A stretch of DNA of 64,000 nt. Origin: Agrobacterium rosae (GTDB taxonomy: Bacteria > Pseudomonadota > Alphaproteobacteria > Rhizobiales > Rhizobiaceae). How positions within the stretch are numbered: the stretch's first letter is position 1; each line of letters opens with the position of its first letter. The position numbers and the translations under genes were made by a program. Shown here one piece after another: positions 27,290 through 35,600 of the stretch. The notes under the pieces were generated by a model. That model had not been told where the DNA came from, ran no database searches, and was given only the letters and a program-made list of their open reading frames with translations. The stretch lies in assembly GCF_002915175.1 (NCBI RefSeq), contig NZ_NXEJ01000008.1, forward strand, positions 655,096 to 719,095, read 5' to 3'.

Positions 27290-28060
27290 ATGAAGCCGTT
27301 GGAAATAGAAGTCTTTCTTTGCCGCAGCGATAATTTCGGTGTTCTGCTGCATGATAGCGAAACCGGCACGACCATTTCGATCGACGCCCCGGAAGAAGCT
27401 GCGATCCTCGACGCACTCAACCGTCGCGGCTGGACGCTGACCCATATTTTCACCACCCATCACCATCAGGACCACGTCGAAGCCAATCTGGCGCTGAAGG
27501 AAAAATTCGGCTGCGAAATCTATGGTCCCTATGATGAGGCTGTCGCCATCCCCGGGCTCGACAAATCCGCTGCCGATGGTGACGAATTCGAGTTGGCCGG
27601 ACGTCGCGTGCAGATCATTTCCACACCGGGCCATACGGCCGGGCATATTTGTTACTACCTGCCGGATGATGCGCTGCTTTTTGCCGCAGACACCCTCTTC
27701 GCCATGGGTTGCGGACGCCTGTTCGAGCGCCCCGCAGCAGATATGTGGCACTCCTTCCAGAAACTGATGGCGCTACCCGATGACATCCACGTTTATTTCG
27801 GCCACGAATATACCCTGTCCAATGCCCGTTTCGCCGTAACGGTGGACCCTGAAAACACCACTCTCAAGCAACGTGCGGGCGAAGTAGAAGCACTCCGAAA
27901 CGAAGGCAAGTTCACCATTCCCACGACCATAGGCTTGGAGAAGCAAACCAATCCCTACATGCGCGTTGCTGATCCAGCCATTCGTGCCACTATCAACCTG
28001 CCCGATGCCACGGATGCCGAGGTCTTTGCAGAGATCAGAACGCGGAAGGACAAATTCTGA
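27290..28060 (+). CDS. gloB: Hydroxyacylglutathione hydrolase (glyoxalase II)
   Basis: A 256-residue metallo-beta-lactamase-fold enzyme that hydrolyses S-lactoylglutathione, finishing methylglyoxal detoxification. The metal motif is [11 protein letters not shown] (TxHxHxDH), with further ligands in [25 protein letters not shown] and VYFGHEYT. The C-terminal glutathione-contact region has KQTNPYMR. Its last base pair overlaps the cupin start (TGATG), so the two are coupled. Confidence 0.94.
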   Translation: MKPLEIEVFLCRSDNFGVLLHDSETGTTISIDAPEEAAILDALNRRGWTLTHIFTTHHHQDHVEANLALKEKFGCEIYGPYDEAVAIPGLDKSAADGDEFELAGRRVQIISTPGHTAGHICYYLPDDALLFAADTLFAMGCGRLFERPAADMWHSFQKLMALPDDIHVYFGHEYTLSNARFAVTVDPENTTLKQRAGEVEALRNEGKFTIPTTIGLEKQTNPYMRVADPAIRATINLPDATDAEVFAEIRTRKDKF

Positions 28061-28494
28061 TGGCGGGAAGTCTGCTTTCTACTGATGCCATTATTCGCGC
28101 ATTGAAACTGGAGCCGCATCCAGAGGGCGGCTTTTATCGCCAGACGTTTCAAGATGCGAAGGATGGCGAACGTGGTCATTCGACAGCGATTTATTATCTG
28201 CTGGAAAAAGGGCAGCGCTCCCATTGGCACCGAGTGATCGATGCTGTCGAGGTCTGGCACTATTATGCTGGCGCGCCCTTGGCGCTTCGTCTGAGCATGG
28301 ATGGCAAAACAGTTGATATCATAAAGCTCGGACCGACCCTCCTCGACGGCGAAAGACCGCAAGCCATCGTCCCGGCCGATTGCTGGCAGGCGGCGGAAAG
28401 CCTGGGCGATTTCACACTGGTCGGCTGTACCGTGGCACCCGGCTTCACCTTCGACAGTTTCGTAATGGCCGAACCCGGCTGGTCGCCAGGCTGA
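28060..28494 (+). CDS. Cupin domain protein (DUF985)
   Basis: A 144-residue single-domain cupin. Conserved DUF985 features are IIRALKLEPHPEGGFYRQTF, IYYLLEKGQRSHWHRVIDAVEVWHYYAG and FTLVGCTVAPGFTFDSF. Histidines in SHWHRV and WHYY could bind a metal. Starts at the ATG overlapping the gloB stop. Function of the family is not known; one plant/bacterial line is linked to sugar epimerase-like folds. Confidence 0.85.
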   Translation: MAGSLLSTDAIIRALKLEPHPEGGFYRQTFQDAKDGERGHSTAIYYLLEKGQRSHWHRVIDAVEVWHYYAGAPLALRLSMDGKTVDIIKLGPTLLDGERPQAIVPADCWQAAESLGDFTLVGCTVAPGFTFDSFVMAEPGWSPG

Positions 28495-28503
28495 GGACTT
28501 GGC

Positions 28504-29277
28504 TTAACCGCCGTATTTGGTGGCAGTGATATAAACCTGACCGACCTTAGTCGGTATGCGCGCATAAACCGGCGCGTAGACATCCATATTGCCTGCCTTG
28601 GCAAACCATATTTCCATGGAAATCGACTTCAGATATTCAATGTCCTTGCGGCCCTTGCGAAAGCCTGATTTCGGCACGTAGCGCGCATTACAGACAATGG
28701 CATCACCGGTAAAGCCATTCGTCGTGAAAGGCTTGGTTCCGCCAGAACTCAAAACGAGGTCCAGACGCGACTCACCATCATAGATCGGCAGACGGCTGGG
28801 GCAAATGCGTCCACCCACGGGAAAGATCAGCCCGGAAATCGGATCGAGCACGGAGCGCAGATCGCGATCCTTGACGTCGACCCAATTGTCGGGTCGCGCT
28901 TTCGGCTCCGGCTTGACCGTCGTCGAGGTCACATTGCCGTTGCGATATTGCACATCATAAGTCCGTGTGCGCTTGCCATCCTTGTAGACCAGCGAATATT
29001 CGTTGGCCTGCATTCGGTTTCCCCGCTTGGCTCCAGCAACATTGGTGCGCCCGGAAATGTCTTTCAACACGCTGGCAATGCCTGCTGCGCTGAACGAACC
29101 GGTAATGGAATAGGCGGTGCCATCCATGCGGGTCGAAAAGTTTGCCCGGGCAATCGGCAAGAGGCCCAGATTGATGCTGTATTCGCTATCGTGGCGCGTC
29201 TCTGCGGCAACAGCGGGTGACAGGCTTCCCAGCGTGAGGACAGCTGCTGCGAAAAACCTCTGTACTTTGACATTCAT
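28504..29277 (-). CDS. DUF3108 periplasmic protein
   Basis: A 257-residue protein with a Sec signal peptide (FFAAAVLTLGSLSPAVAAE) and a mature beta-rich DUF3108 domain (YSINLGLLPIARANFSTRMDG, IRYRNGNVTSTT-like strand as VQYRNGNVTSTTVKPEP). Two cysteines (GGRICPS and IVCNARY) may form a disulfide. The fold resembles outer-membrane lipoprotein carriers, but function is not established. Convergent with the cupin gene, ten bases apart. Confidence 0.82.
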   Translation of the reverse strand: MNVKVQRFFAAAVLTLGSLSPAVAAETRHDSEYSINLGLLPIARANFSTRMDGTAYSITGSFSAAGIASVLKDISGRTNVAGAKRGNRMQANEYSLVYKDGKRTRTYDVQYRNGNVTSTTVKPEPKARPDNWVDVKDRDLRSVLDPISGLIFPVGGRICPSRLPIYDGESRLDLVLSSGGTKPFTTNGFTGDAIVCNARYVPKSGFRKGRKDIEYLKSISMEIWFAKAGNMDVYAPVYARIPTKVGQVYITATKYGG

Positions 29278-29404
29278 TCAGGTAACACCTCGGCTGACAG
29301 AAAAAGCTGCCCTCTGCCGCGATGATATACGCCGACTTATGGCAATAAAAAAGCAGAGTATCGGCGAAATTCGGTGAAATCGCTCACAAAAAAGAGCGAG
29401 CGGC

Positions 29405-29433
29405 TTGACGGGAAGTTCCTGTCTGACTATAGA
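29405..29433 (+). promoter_or_regulatory. Promoter of rpmB
   Basis: TTGACG (29405-29410), a 17-base spacer and TATAGA (29428-29433) form an almost ideal sigma-70 promoter, 97 bases before the rpmB start. This is the best -35/-10 match I noticed in the window, as expected for a ribosomal protein gene. Confidence 0.72.
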
Positions 29434-29529
29434 ACCGCAACTTTCCAATCATTGCCAGTTGGATTGCTGACCGGATTTTGCCGGGTAGCGAGCCGTTGGT
29501 AAAACAGACGACAACAAATAGGTGTACCC

Positions 29530-29832
29530 ATGTCCCGTGTATGCGAATTGACCGGCAAGGGCGTCCAGACGGGCAACAACGTCAGCCACGCCAACAACAG
29601 AACCAAGCGCCGGTTCCTTCCGAACCTCTGCCAGGTTACGTTGATTTCCGATGCTCTCGGCCAGCGCTTCCGTCTGCGTGTTTCTGCAGCTGCTCTGCGT
29701 TCCGTTGAACATCGTGGCGGTCTCGACGCTTTCCTTCTCAAGGCAAGCGAAACCGAACTTTCGATGCGCGCCCGTCTGCTGCGTCGTCAGATCGCCAAGA
29801 AGACTGTTGAAACAGCTGTAGCTGCTGCTTAA
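29530..29832 (+). CDS. rpmB: 50S ribosomal protein L28
   Basis: A 100-residue basic protein with the L28 opening [20 protein letters not shown] and [12 protein letters not shown], then [20 protein letters not shown]. The longer 95-100-residue form is the alphaproteobacterial type, without the CxxC zinc pairs of some other bacteria. It has its own promoter and a perfect terminator, so it is monocistronic. It is a core chromosomal gene lying about 21 kb from repA. Confidence 0.97.
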   Translation: MSRVCELTGKGVQTGNNVSHANNRTKRRFLPNLCQVTLISDALGQRFRLRVSAAALRSVEHRGGLDAFLLKASETELSMRARLLRRQIAKKTVETAVAAA

Positions 29833-29857
29833 TAGCGGTTTCAAGATCACGAACTTT

Positions 29858-29895
29858 CAAAAGGCTTGAATGGCAATTGCCGCTCAAGCCTTTTG
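29858..29895 (+). terminator. Terminator of rpmB
   Basis: Perfect 12-base stem CAAAAGGCTTGA/TCAAGCCTTTTG with a 14-base loop; the right arm contains TTTT and is followed by CTTGTTCT. It separates rpmB from the transporter gene. Confidence 0.85.
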
Positions 29896-29916
29896 CTTGT
29901 TCTCCCTTCGCTCCAA

Positions 29917-29942
29917 CTGGTGGCATCACCCAGGATAAAAAA
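29917..29942 (+). promoter_or_regulatory. Candidate preQ1-type leader before yhhQ
   Basis: A compact hairpin CTGG-TGGCATCAC-CCAG is followed directly by GATAAAAAA and then the ATG of a queuosine-precursor transporter. A short stem, a loop with C residues and an A-rich tail overlapping the ribosome site are the layout of preQ1-I riboswitches. The loop does not match the canonical sequence, so a simple hairpin is equally possible. Confidence 0.3.
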
Positions 29943-30578
29943 ATGCCCAATATGCGCTTTACGCTTGTCTACGTCGTCCTGATGACCATCGTCGTCGTGG
30001 CATCCAACATCTTCGTTCAGTATCCGCTTTCAGGCACTTTGTTCGGTATCAATCTCGGCGACCTGCTGACCTGGGGAGCCTTCACCTACCCCGTCGCATT
30101 TCTGATTACCGATCTCACCAACCGCCAGTTCGGACCGTCCATCGCGCGGCGTGTTGTTCTTGCCGGTTTCGTCGTCGGCGTATCACTGTCCTTCTGGACG
30201 TCCATACCGCGTATCGCCATCGCCTCCGGCACCGCTTACCTGATCGGGCAGTTACTCGATATCGTAGTCTTCAATCGCCTTCGCCAGCAAAGCTGGTGGC
30301 GCGCGCCGCTCGCAGGCTCGATGTTCGGTTCCGTGTTGGATACAGCTCTCTTCTTCTCGATTGCCTTTGCCGCCACTTTCGCTTTCGTTGGTCCCAACGA
30401 CGCCTTTGCAATCGAAGCGGCGCCAATCCTTGGAATTTTCGCGAGCGAAGCCCCGCGTTGGGTATCCTGGGCATTGGGTGATCTGTGCGTAAAAGTGCTT
30501 GTCGGTATCATCATGTTGCTGCCCTACGGCGCGCTCATGAGTACGCTCAAACCAATGCCGCCAGCCAAAATCCGCTGA
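29943..30578 (+). CDS. yhhQ: Queuosine precursor transporter
   Basis: A 211-residue membrane protein of the YhhQ/VUT family that imports preQ0/preQ1 for tRNA queuosine. It has about six helices: the N-terminal FTLVYVVLMTIVVVASNIFVQ, the family motif FTYPVAFLITDLTNRQFGP, and LAGSMFGSVLDTALFFSIAF. I chose ATG 29943 because the helix starts right after it; the longer frame runs into the rpmB terminator. Queuosine use fits the presence of gluQ at 3.5 kb, which modifies Q in tRNA-Asp. Confidence 0.88.
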   Translation: MPNMRFTLVYVVLMTIVVVASNIFVQYPLSGTLFGINLGDLLTWGAFTYPVAFLITDLTNRQFGPSIARRVVLAGFVVGVSLSFWTSIPRIAIASGTAYLIGQLLDIVVFNRLRQQSWWRAPLAGSMFGSVLDTALFFSIAFAATFAFVGPNDAFAIEAAPILGIFASEAPRWVSWALGDLCVKVLVGIIMLLPYGALMSTLKPMPPAKIR

Positions 30579-30779
30579 AGGAAGAGGCCTGCCAACGCAG
30601 GTCTTCTTTGTCGATATTCGACGCTTTGGCCACGGCTTTTCGGAATCTCGATAAAAATACGATTCATTGGCGTGTTCGAAACACACATGCCGATGAATCG
30701 CGCCAATCACCGATTGCGAACAGCCAAAGTTTCCGGCAATCATTATGTAAAGTTTTACGCTCTGGAGTTTCGCATCATC

Positions 30780-31214
30780 ATGAAAAAGTCACCCAACTCA
30801 ATCGATATACATGTGGGCTCCCGTATTCGCCTGCGTCGCGTCATGCTGGGCCTGAGCCAGGAAAAACTGGGCGACGGGCTTGGGATCACATTCCAGCAGG
30901 TCCAGAAGTACGAGAAGGGCACAAATCGCGTCGGTGCCAGCCGCTTGCAGCACATCTCGGAACTGCTGGATGTTCACATTTCCTATTTCTTTGAAGGCGT
31001 TCCCGACGCAGGAAACGACAGAACAGTGGCTGTGCCAAGTGCACTGTCCCAGTTCCTGAATTCGAAAGAGGGCATATCGTTAGCAAAGGCGTTTTCAGCC
31101 ATCAAGGACGTTCGCGTTCGCCGTCGCGTTCTTGAACTCGTCCAGTCACTGGGCGGCAATGCCGAGACGGACGCTCCCAAAACCACAGAAATCTTCGCAA
31201 CCCCAGTGAACTAA
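30780..31214 (+). CDS. XRE-family helix-turn-helix regulator
   Basis: A 144-residue protein with an N-terminal HTH_3 domain: GSRIRLRRVMLGLSQEKLGD, GITFQQVQKYEKGTNRVGAS and LQHISELLDVHISYFFEG, the usual rhizobial XRE type. The C-terminal part (about residues 75-144) is a helical extension with SLAKAFSAIKDVRVRRRVLELVQSL, likely for dimer contact. ATG 30780 is used, as upstream residues are not HTH-like. The SARP-like gene starts five bases after its stop, so the two regulators are probably cotranscribed and may control the YcaO/TfuA genes that follow. Confidence 0.85.
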   Translation: MKKSPNSIDIHVGSRIRLRRVMLGLSQEKLGDGLGITFQQVQKYEKGTNRVGASRLQHISELLDVHISYFFEGVPDAGNDRTVAVPSALSQFLNSKEGISLAKAFSAIKDVRVRRRVLELVQSLGGNAETDAPKTTEIFATPVN

Positions 31215-31219
31215 CCGAC

Positions 31220-33013
31220 ATGGTTTTTCGATTGGCCACGTTAGGCCGTTGCAATCTGGAAGATGAGAGCGGAAACGTACTAAACGTTTCCACCCAGGCT
31301 TTGCTCATCTGTGCCTATCTCTTTGATATTGGCAGACCGGTTGCACGACGTGATGTGGCCAATCTTCTATGGCCCGGCAACGGCGAGGCGGCACTGACAA
31401 ATCTACGCTCGACGTTGCGACGCTTTGCACTCGCGACGAAGAATGCCCCTGCCCCTTTGATCATTGCCGACACCAACGCCTTGTCGCTGAACCGGCAAAT
31501 GGTGGCCTGCGACCTTGACTTCATGACAATATCCGAGCCGCAGGAGCGCCTTCACGCAGCCTGTGCTGCGGTCGCCATGCAATTTCTCCCGTCTGTTGGC
31601 GAAGGAAAGACAGCGCTCGACATATGGGTCAGGGATGTTCGACTGCGGCTTTTGAGTACGCTTCGATCGCTGTTCATGGATATTTCCGGCTCTCCAGCAT
31701 CGCGGTCCCAGGCGCATGCAGACCTGAAACGCGCCGCAGTCCTTCTGCTTGAAGCGAACCCCCAAGATCACGATGTCAGACAGCAACTGTCGTCGGGGCT
31801 TGGCGCGCAGACAATAGCGGCAATGCCACGCCTACCAGCGGTGAGGGAACAAAGCGCTGCAAACCAGGCTGCGCAGCCCCGTATCGCTCTCCTTCCCCCT
31901 CACACGTCTAAAGAGGCCAGCCGGGATGGATCGATTGCAAACGCATTGATAGAAGATTTGACGATTGGGCTTTGCAGCAGCCATCTGGTTTCGGTCGTCG
32001 CACCCTACACGTCAGAGCGTATACAGGCATCGAAAGACAAGGCCGCCGTGCTCGAAAAGCACAATGTCGTTTATGCGCTCGACAGCAGGCGAAACGACAA
32101 CCACCTGTTCTTCCAGTTGATTTTTACACCGACTGAGGAAATCATCTGGGCAGAACGTTTCGAATTATCTCCCTTTTCGATCGCATCGCATCGAGAAACT
32201 ATCGCGCTGGCAATCCAGCGCGAATTGATGTCCAGAATAGGTTTGCATCAGGGAGCGGTCGGCGATTTTTCGCGCAGGCCAGAGGCTTACTTCCTCTATC
32301 TCAAGGGTCTGCAAACCCTTTCGAGCGTCAGTCTGCCCTCGATCCGGCGTGCCCGAAAATACTTCAAGGAAGCGCTGGAGCATGGAAATGACCTGCCAGA
32401 AGCGCTTGCGGCCATGTCGCGCACACTCACCATGGAGTGGTTGGTGACGGCGAGGTGCGATGATGAACTCCTCGCGAAAGCGCAGTATTTTGCCGACTGC
32501 GCTATCAAGGAAAACGGTGAGTTTGCCAGCGGCTTCAAGGAGCTTGGGGTGAGCCGCCTTTTCATGGGCAATATTGATGAAAGCCTAGCCGCGCTGTCGC
32601 AGGCTGAAAGCCTCAGCCCGCAATATGCCGATGTACTGGCCAGTCATGCTGACAGTCTGATTCATGCCAGCGATCCCGCCAGTGCTATTATCAAGATCAA
32701 ACATGCAATCGCTCTCAATCCCATATCACCGGATATCTATTTCTGGACGGCAGCAGGTGCCAGCTACTTTTTAGAGGAGTACGATCAGGCGCTGGCTTAT
32801 ATCGGCAAGATGAGCAACAAGCGCGCAGCGTCCCGGCTTGCTGCGGCCTCTTGCGGCATGCTGGGAGAGGTTGACAAGGCTCGCGCTTTTCGTGCAAAAG
32901 TCTTTGAAGACAACCCCAATTTTGATTTGGAGCGTTGGCTGGCTGTCATTCCCCACAAGGAGCAATGGCAGACCGAAATGTATCGAGACGGCCTCAAACG
33001 GGCCGGATTTTAG
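31220..33013 (+). CDS. SARP/CadC-like regulator with TPR repeats
   Basis: A 597-residue regulator. Residues about 5-95 form an OmpR-type winged helix as in SARP proteins (LGRCNLEDESGNVLNVSTQALLICAYL is split by the first strand; RPVARRDVANLLWPG and NLRSTLRRF follow). A middle part (about 215-340: PRIALLPPHTSKEA, ALIEDLTIGLCSSHLVSVVA) resembles the TolB-like domain of CadC/adenylate-cyclase regulators. The C-terminal 250 residues are TPR-like helices (EALAAMSRTLTMEW, FKELGVSRLFMGN, DVLASHADSLIHA). No membrane helix is seen. Such proteins often activate a neighbouring cluster; the 74-residue gene starts 12 bases after the stop. Confidence 0.8.
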   Translation: MVFRLATLGRCNLEDESGNVLNVSTQALLICAYLFDIGRPVARRDVANLLWPGNGEAALTNLRSTLRRFALATKNAPAPLIIADTNALSLNRQMVACDLDFMTISEPQERLHAACAAVAMQFLPSVGEGKTALDIWVRDVRLRLLSTLRSLFMDISGSPASRSQAHADLKRAAVLLLEANPQDHDVRQQLSSGLGAQTIAAMPRLPAVREQSAANQAAQPRIALLPPHTSKEASRDGSIANALIEDLTIGLCSSHLVSVVAPYTSERIQASKDKAAVLEKHNVVYALDSRRNDNHLFFQLIFTPTEEIIWAERFELSPFSIASHRETIALAIQRELMSRIGLHQGAVGDFSRRPEAYFLYLKGLQTLSSVSLPSIRRARKYFKEALEHGNDLPEALAAMSRTLTMEWLVTARCDDELLAKAQYFADCAIKENGEFASGFKELGVSRLFMGNIDESLAALSQAESLSPQYADVLASHADSLIHASDPASAIIKIKHAIALNPISPDIYFWTAAGASYFLEEYDQALAYIGKMSNKRAASRLAAASCGMLGEVDKARAFRAKVFEDNPNFDLERWLAVIPHKEQWQTEMYRDGLKRAGF

Positions 33014-33025
33014 GCAGGGGATACC

Positions 33026-33250
33026 ATGGCACAAGCAGTTATTCTGGGGATCGAGGGTGAAGAGGGCCTTTGGCTGGTCGATCTTCAATCGGGTACGATA
33101 ACAGCCGTCAAAGAGCCTTTGACCGGGGAACTGGCAAAGGCAGCGTCCCTGCGTGCATCGGGTGTTGCGATAACCAAGGGTGTCGATTTCGCAATCTCGG
33201 CATCCGCCGAGACCTTCGGAGCAGGCGGCATTCACGAAGGCAATGGCTGA
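33026..33250 (+). CDS. 74-residue Cys-free protein, candidate RiPP precursor or partner
   Basis: A small acidic protein preceded by a strong AGGGG ribosome site. It starts MAQAVILGIEGEEGLWLVD and ends SASAETFGAGGIHEGNG, with Gly, Ser and Thr concentrated in the tail. No cysteine is present, so thiazoles are excluded; Ser/Thr or backbone changes remain possible. The N-terminal half looks like short beta strands rather than a plain leader. It is tightly linked to the YcaO gene (TTG start two bases after its stop), which argues for joint function. It could be a substrate or an accessory recognition protein; the sequence does not decide. Confidence 0.68.
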   Translation: MAQAVILGIEGEEGLWLVDLQSGTITAVKEPLTGELAKAASLRASGVAITKGVDFAISASAETFGAGGIHEGNG

Positions 33251-33252
33251 TC

Positions 33253-34431
33253 TTGCAGCTCGATAATTATCGCGCATGTTCTGCAGGCGAAACCTTGGAA
33301 AGGGTTTCGCCTTTTCTTCGTCGACTCGGTATCACCAGACTTGGTCGGCAGACGGATCTCGATGATATCGGTATTCCCGTCTGGTGCGCATTTGCCCCGA
33401 ATGCAAAAGTAATCGTTATCGCCCAAGGTAAGGGCATGGATGACGAGGCCGCGAAAACATCGGCTGCGATGGAGGCAATCGAGCGATCGGTGGCGACAAA
33501 TCCGGCTTGCCAGTTGCTCGTTACGAGCCAGCAGACGCTGGAAACTTCTGGACATTCCTCGAACACCCTCGACAGCCTGCTCTCGCCGCGCGCAAAGCCG
33601 GTGTCACAAACCGAAGACATTAATTGGGCACGCGCCAAGCATCTGTTGACGGGTCATGAGATATGGGTGCCTTTCGATGCCGTGCATCTCGACCGAACCG
33701 TGACATCGCCACGATACTGGCAATCGTCCGATGGCCTCGCCTCCGGTAATACGCGTGACGAAGCCGTGCTTCACGGTTTGCTGGAACGGGTGGAGCGTGA
33801 CGCGCTGACGCTGTGGCAGGTCACGCCGGCAACCAAGCGATACGGGTCATCCGTCGACACGAATGCGATTGCGGAACCAACACTGCGGACCGCTCTGGAC
33901 AAAATCGCGCGTGCAGGTCTGGATATCGTCCTGTTCGACATTACGACGGATTTGCGGATACCGTGCATTGTAGCGTTGATGGGTCCCAAAAACCGAACAA
34001 ACACCCGCTCCATCCGCCATGTCGACATCACTCACGGCGCTGGTGCCTCCACTTCACCGGCCATTGCAGCAATAAGAGCCATTACAGAGGCCGCCCAGTC
34101 CCGGATGACGTTCATCGCCGGTGCAAGAGACGACCTGCTACCAGATATTTTTTCCCAGCACGCAGATCCGATGACAGTCGCGGCGCTGGATGCTTGCGCA
34201 TGCAAAAAGCTGACCGACCTCCCCGCTCTGAGCGCAAAATCCACCGAGCACTCTCTTCAGCTGGTTCTGGAGCAACTTCACAATTGCGATATCCAAGAAC
34301 TCTACGCCGTTGATCTCGCGCCCGAATGGTTGCCCGCCAGTGTCGTTAAAGTCATAGCACCTCAGCTTGAAAATCCGGATGGAGAACGACACCGGCGCTT
34401 AGGCAGCCGTGCTCTTTCGAAGGCTTTATGA
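33253..34431 (+). CDS. YcaO-domain cyclodehydratase/thioamidation-type protein
   Basis: A protein of about 392 residues. The YcaO ATP-binding fingerprint is seen as KTSAAMEAIERSVA (SxxxEAIER) and GLLERVERDALTLW (ExxERD); the opening SAGETLERVSPFLRRLGITR and HGAGASTSPAIAAIRAITEAAQSR are family hallmarks. It phosphorylates a peptide backbone amide with ATP to drive heterocycle, thioamide or amidine formation. The C-terminus lacks the PxPxP tail of azoline-forming YcaOs. TTG 33253 is the likely start, in frame with no closer ATG, and directly follows the small gene. The stop overlaps tfuA-like ATG (ATGA). Confidence 0.88.
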   Translation: MQLDNYRACSAGETLERVSPFLRRLGITRLGRQTDLDDIGIPVWCAFAPNAKVIVIAQGKGMDDEAAKTSAAMEAIERSVATNPACQLLVTSQQTLETSGHSSNTLDSLLSPRAKPVSQTEDINWARAKHLLTGHEIWVPFDAVHLDRTVTSPRYWQSSDGLASGNTRDEAVLHGLLERVERDALTLWQVTPATKRYGSSVDTNAIAEPTLRTALDKIARAGLDIVLFDITTDLRIPCIVALMGPKNRTNTRSIRHVDITHGAGASTSPAIAAIRAITEAAQSRMTFIAGARDDLLPDIFSQHADPMTVAALDACACKKLTDLPALSAKSTEHSLQLVLEQLHNCDIQELYAVDLAPEWLPASVVKVIAPQLENPDGERHRRLGSRALSKAL

Positions 34432-35120
34432 TGATCGTTGTTTTCGTGGGACCGAGCTTGCCGAATGCTCATGAGTTCGTGGACGCAAATGTCGAGGTCC
34501 GTCCACCCGCCTGCCAAGGCGATGTCATGCAGGCGATTGCGGATGGAGCACTCAAAATCGGATTGATCGACGGACAGTTCGAAATGGCGGCACCCGTCTG
34601 GCACAAGGAGTTGTTGTTTGCTTTATCAAAGAACATTTCGGTGTTCGGAGCCGCCAGCATGGGCGCATTACGGGCAGTGGAATGCGCCGCCTATGGCATG
34701 ATCGGCATCGGTAAAATATTCGAGGACTATGTTTCGGGTATACGCGTGGACGATGCCGATGTTGCCTTGACCTATGGCCCTGCGGAACTCGGATATCCGC
34801 CCTTGAGTATTCCACTGGTCAATGCTCAGGCGACGATCGCCAAAATATCCAATCTCGGATTGCTGAACCAACCATGTTGCGAAAAACTCGCTTATGCAGC
34901 GCAGACACTTTTCTTCAAGCGACGAACATGGAAGACGATCGCCCAATTGGCTGGCGTTGACGTCGAAACCCTCAAGCCGGTTCTAGACCTTTGCTGGGTG
35001 GACCGGAAAAAGCTGGATGCCATCGCGTTGCTTCAGGCGATGGAGCAAAATCTGCAGCCGGTGAAAGCCGAAGATTGGCAATTCAACGCAACCACACTGT
35101 TTCGGAAAATGTACCTTTAG
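34428..35120 (+). CDS. TfuA-like protein (YcaO partner)
   Basis: A 230-residue protein with the TfuA core: IVVFVGPSLPNAHE, RPPACQGDVMQAIADGA, IGLIDGQFEMAAPVWHKELL and VFGAASMGALRAVEC, then GIGKIFEDYVSG and DDADVALTYGP. TfuA was named from the trifolitoxin system of Rhizobium leguminosarum; in other YcaO systems it is thought to enable thioamide formation by delivering sulfur. Start overlaps the YcaO stop by four bases, so the two are coupled. The C-terminal 60 residues (RRTWKTIAQLAGVDVETLKP) form a helical tail. Confidence 0.9.
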   Translation: MMIVVFVGPSLPNAHEFVDANVEVRPPACQGDVMQAIADGALKIGLIDGQFEMAAPVWHKELLFALSKNISVFGAASMGALRAVECAAYGMIGIGKIFEDYVSGIRVDDADVALTYGPAELGYPPLSIPLVNAQATIAKISNLGLLNQPCCEKLAYAAQTLFFKRRTWKTIAQLAGVDVETLKPVLDLCWVDRKKLDAIALLQAMEQNLQPVKAEDWQFNATTLFRKMYL

Positions 35121-35247
35121 TTTTCGCATAAGGTGAAATCGCAACATTAAAAATCAATCCCTGCGTGTGCAACGATTTTGCAACGCGCTTAACGCGCGAT
35201 CTTCGCGTAAAACGAATCCATCGCAACAGACATACGATGAGATTCTG

Positions 35248-35484
35248 ATGACATTATCTAGAACTGACGCCGAGATCGATGAACGCCAGGAAGACTTTCT
35301 CACACTCATCAATATGCTGACCTACGCAGAAGGCGTTGCAGAAACGTTGGGTGCGCCATCGGCTAGCTGGTACATCGACGTCGCAAAACAAGCGCTCCAG
35401 TCCGCTTTACAGAACGAGATGGACGTGGAATTTTCAAATGCCGACATCGTAAACCTCGCATCGGTCCGCGCAGGCCATTGCTGA
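35248..35484 (+). CDS. 78-residue small protein downstream of tfuA-like gene
   Basis: Begins MTLSRTDAEIDERQEDFLTL and ends NLASVRAGHC, with one cysteine as the last residue. It is mostly helical and acidic (residues 10-70), with LGAPSASWYIDVAKQALQSA in the middle. The ATG at 35248 was chosen because the coherent sequence starts there; the ORF can extend upstream to 35167. It lies 127 bases after tfuA with a hairpin terminator after it, so it may be the last gene of the group. I do not recognise the family; a second candidate substrate is possible because of the Cys-terminal tail. Confidence 0.55.
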   Translation: MTLSRTDAEIDERQEDFLTLINMLTYAEGVAETLGAPSASWYIDVAKQALQSALQNEMDVEFSNADIVNLASVRAGHC

Positions 35485-35513
35485 GCTTACAGCCTGCATT
35501 CAACGAATCTCCT

Positions 35514-35549
35514 ACGCCAGGACAAGGATTTTCATTCCGGTTCTGGCGT
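35514..35549 (+). terminator. Terminator at end of the YcaO/TfuA group
   Basis: ACGCCAG (35514-35520) pairs with CTGGCGT (35543-35549), with a partly paired loop, followed by TTCTTT. Lies 30 bases past the small-gene stop, before the convergent hydrolase gene. Confidence 0.55.
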
Positions 35550-35600
35550 TTCTTTATGGATAGAGATCACCTGATAAGGATTGCCGTCGATGGACCAGGC

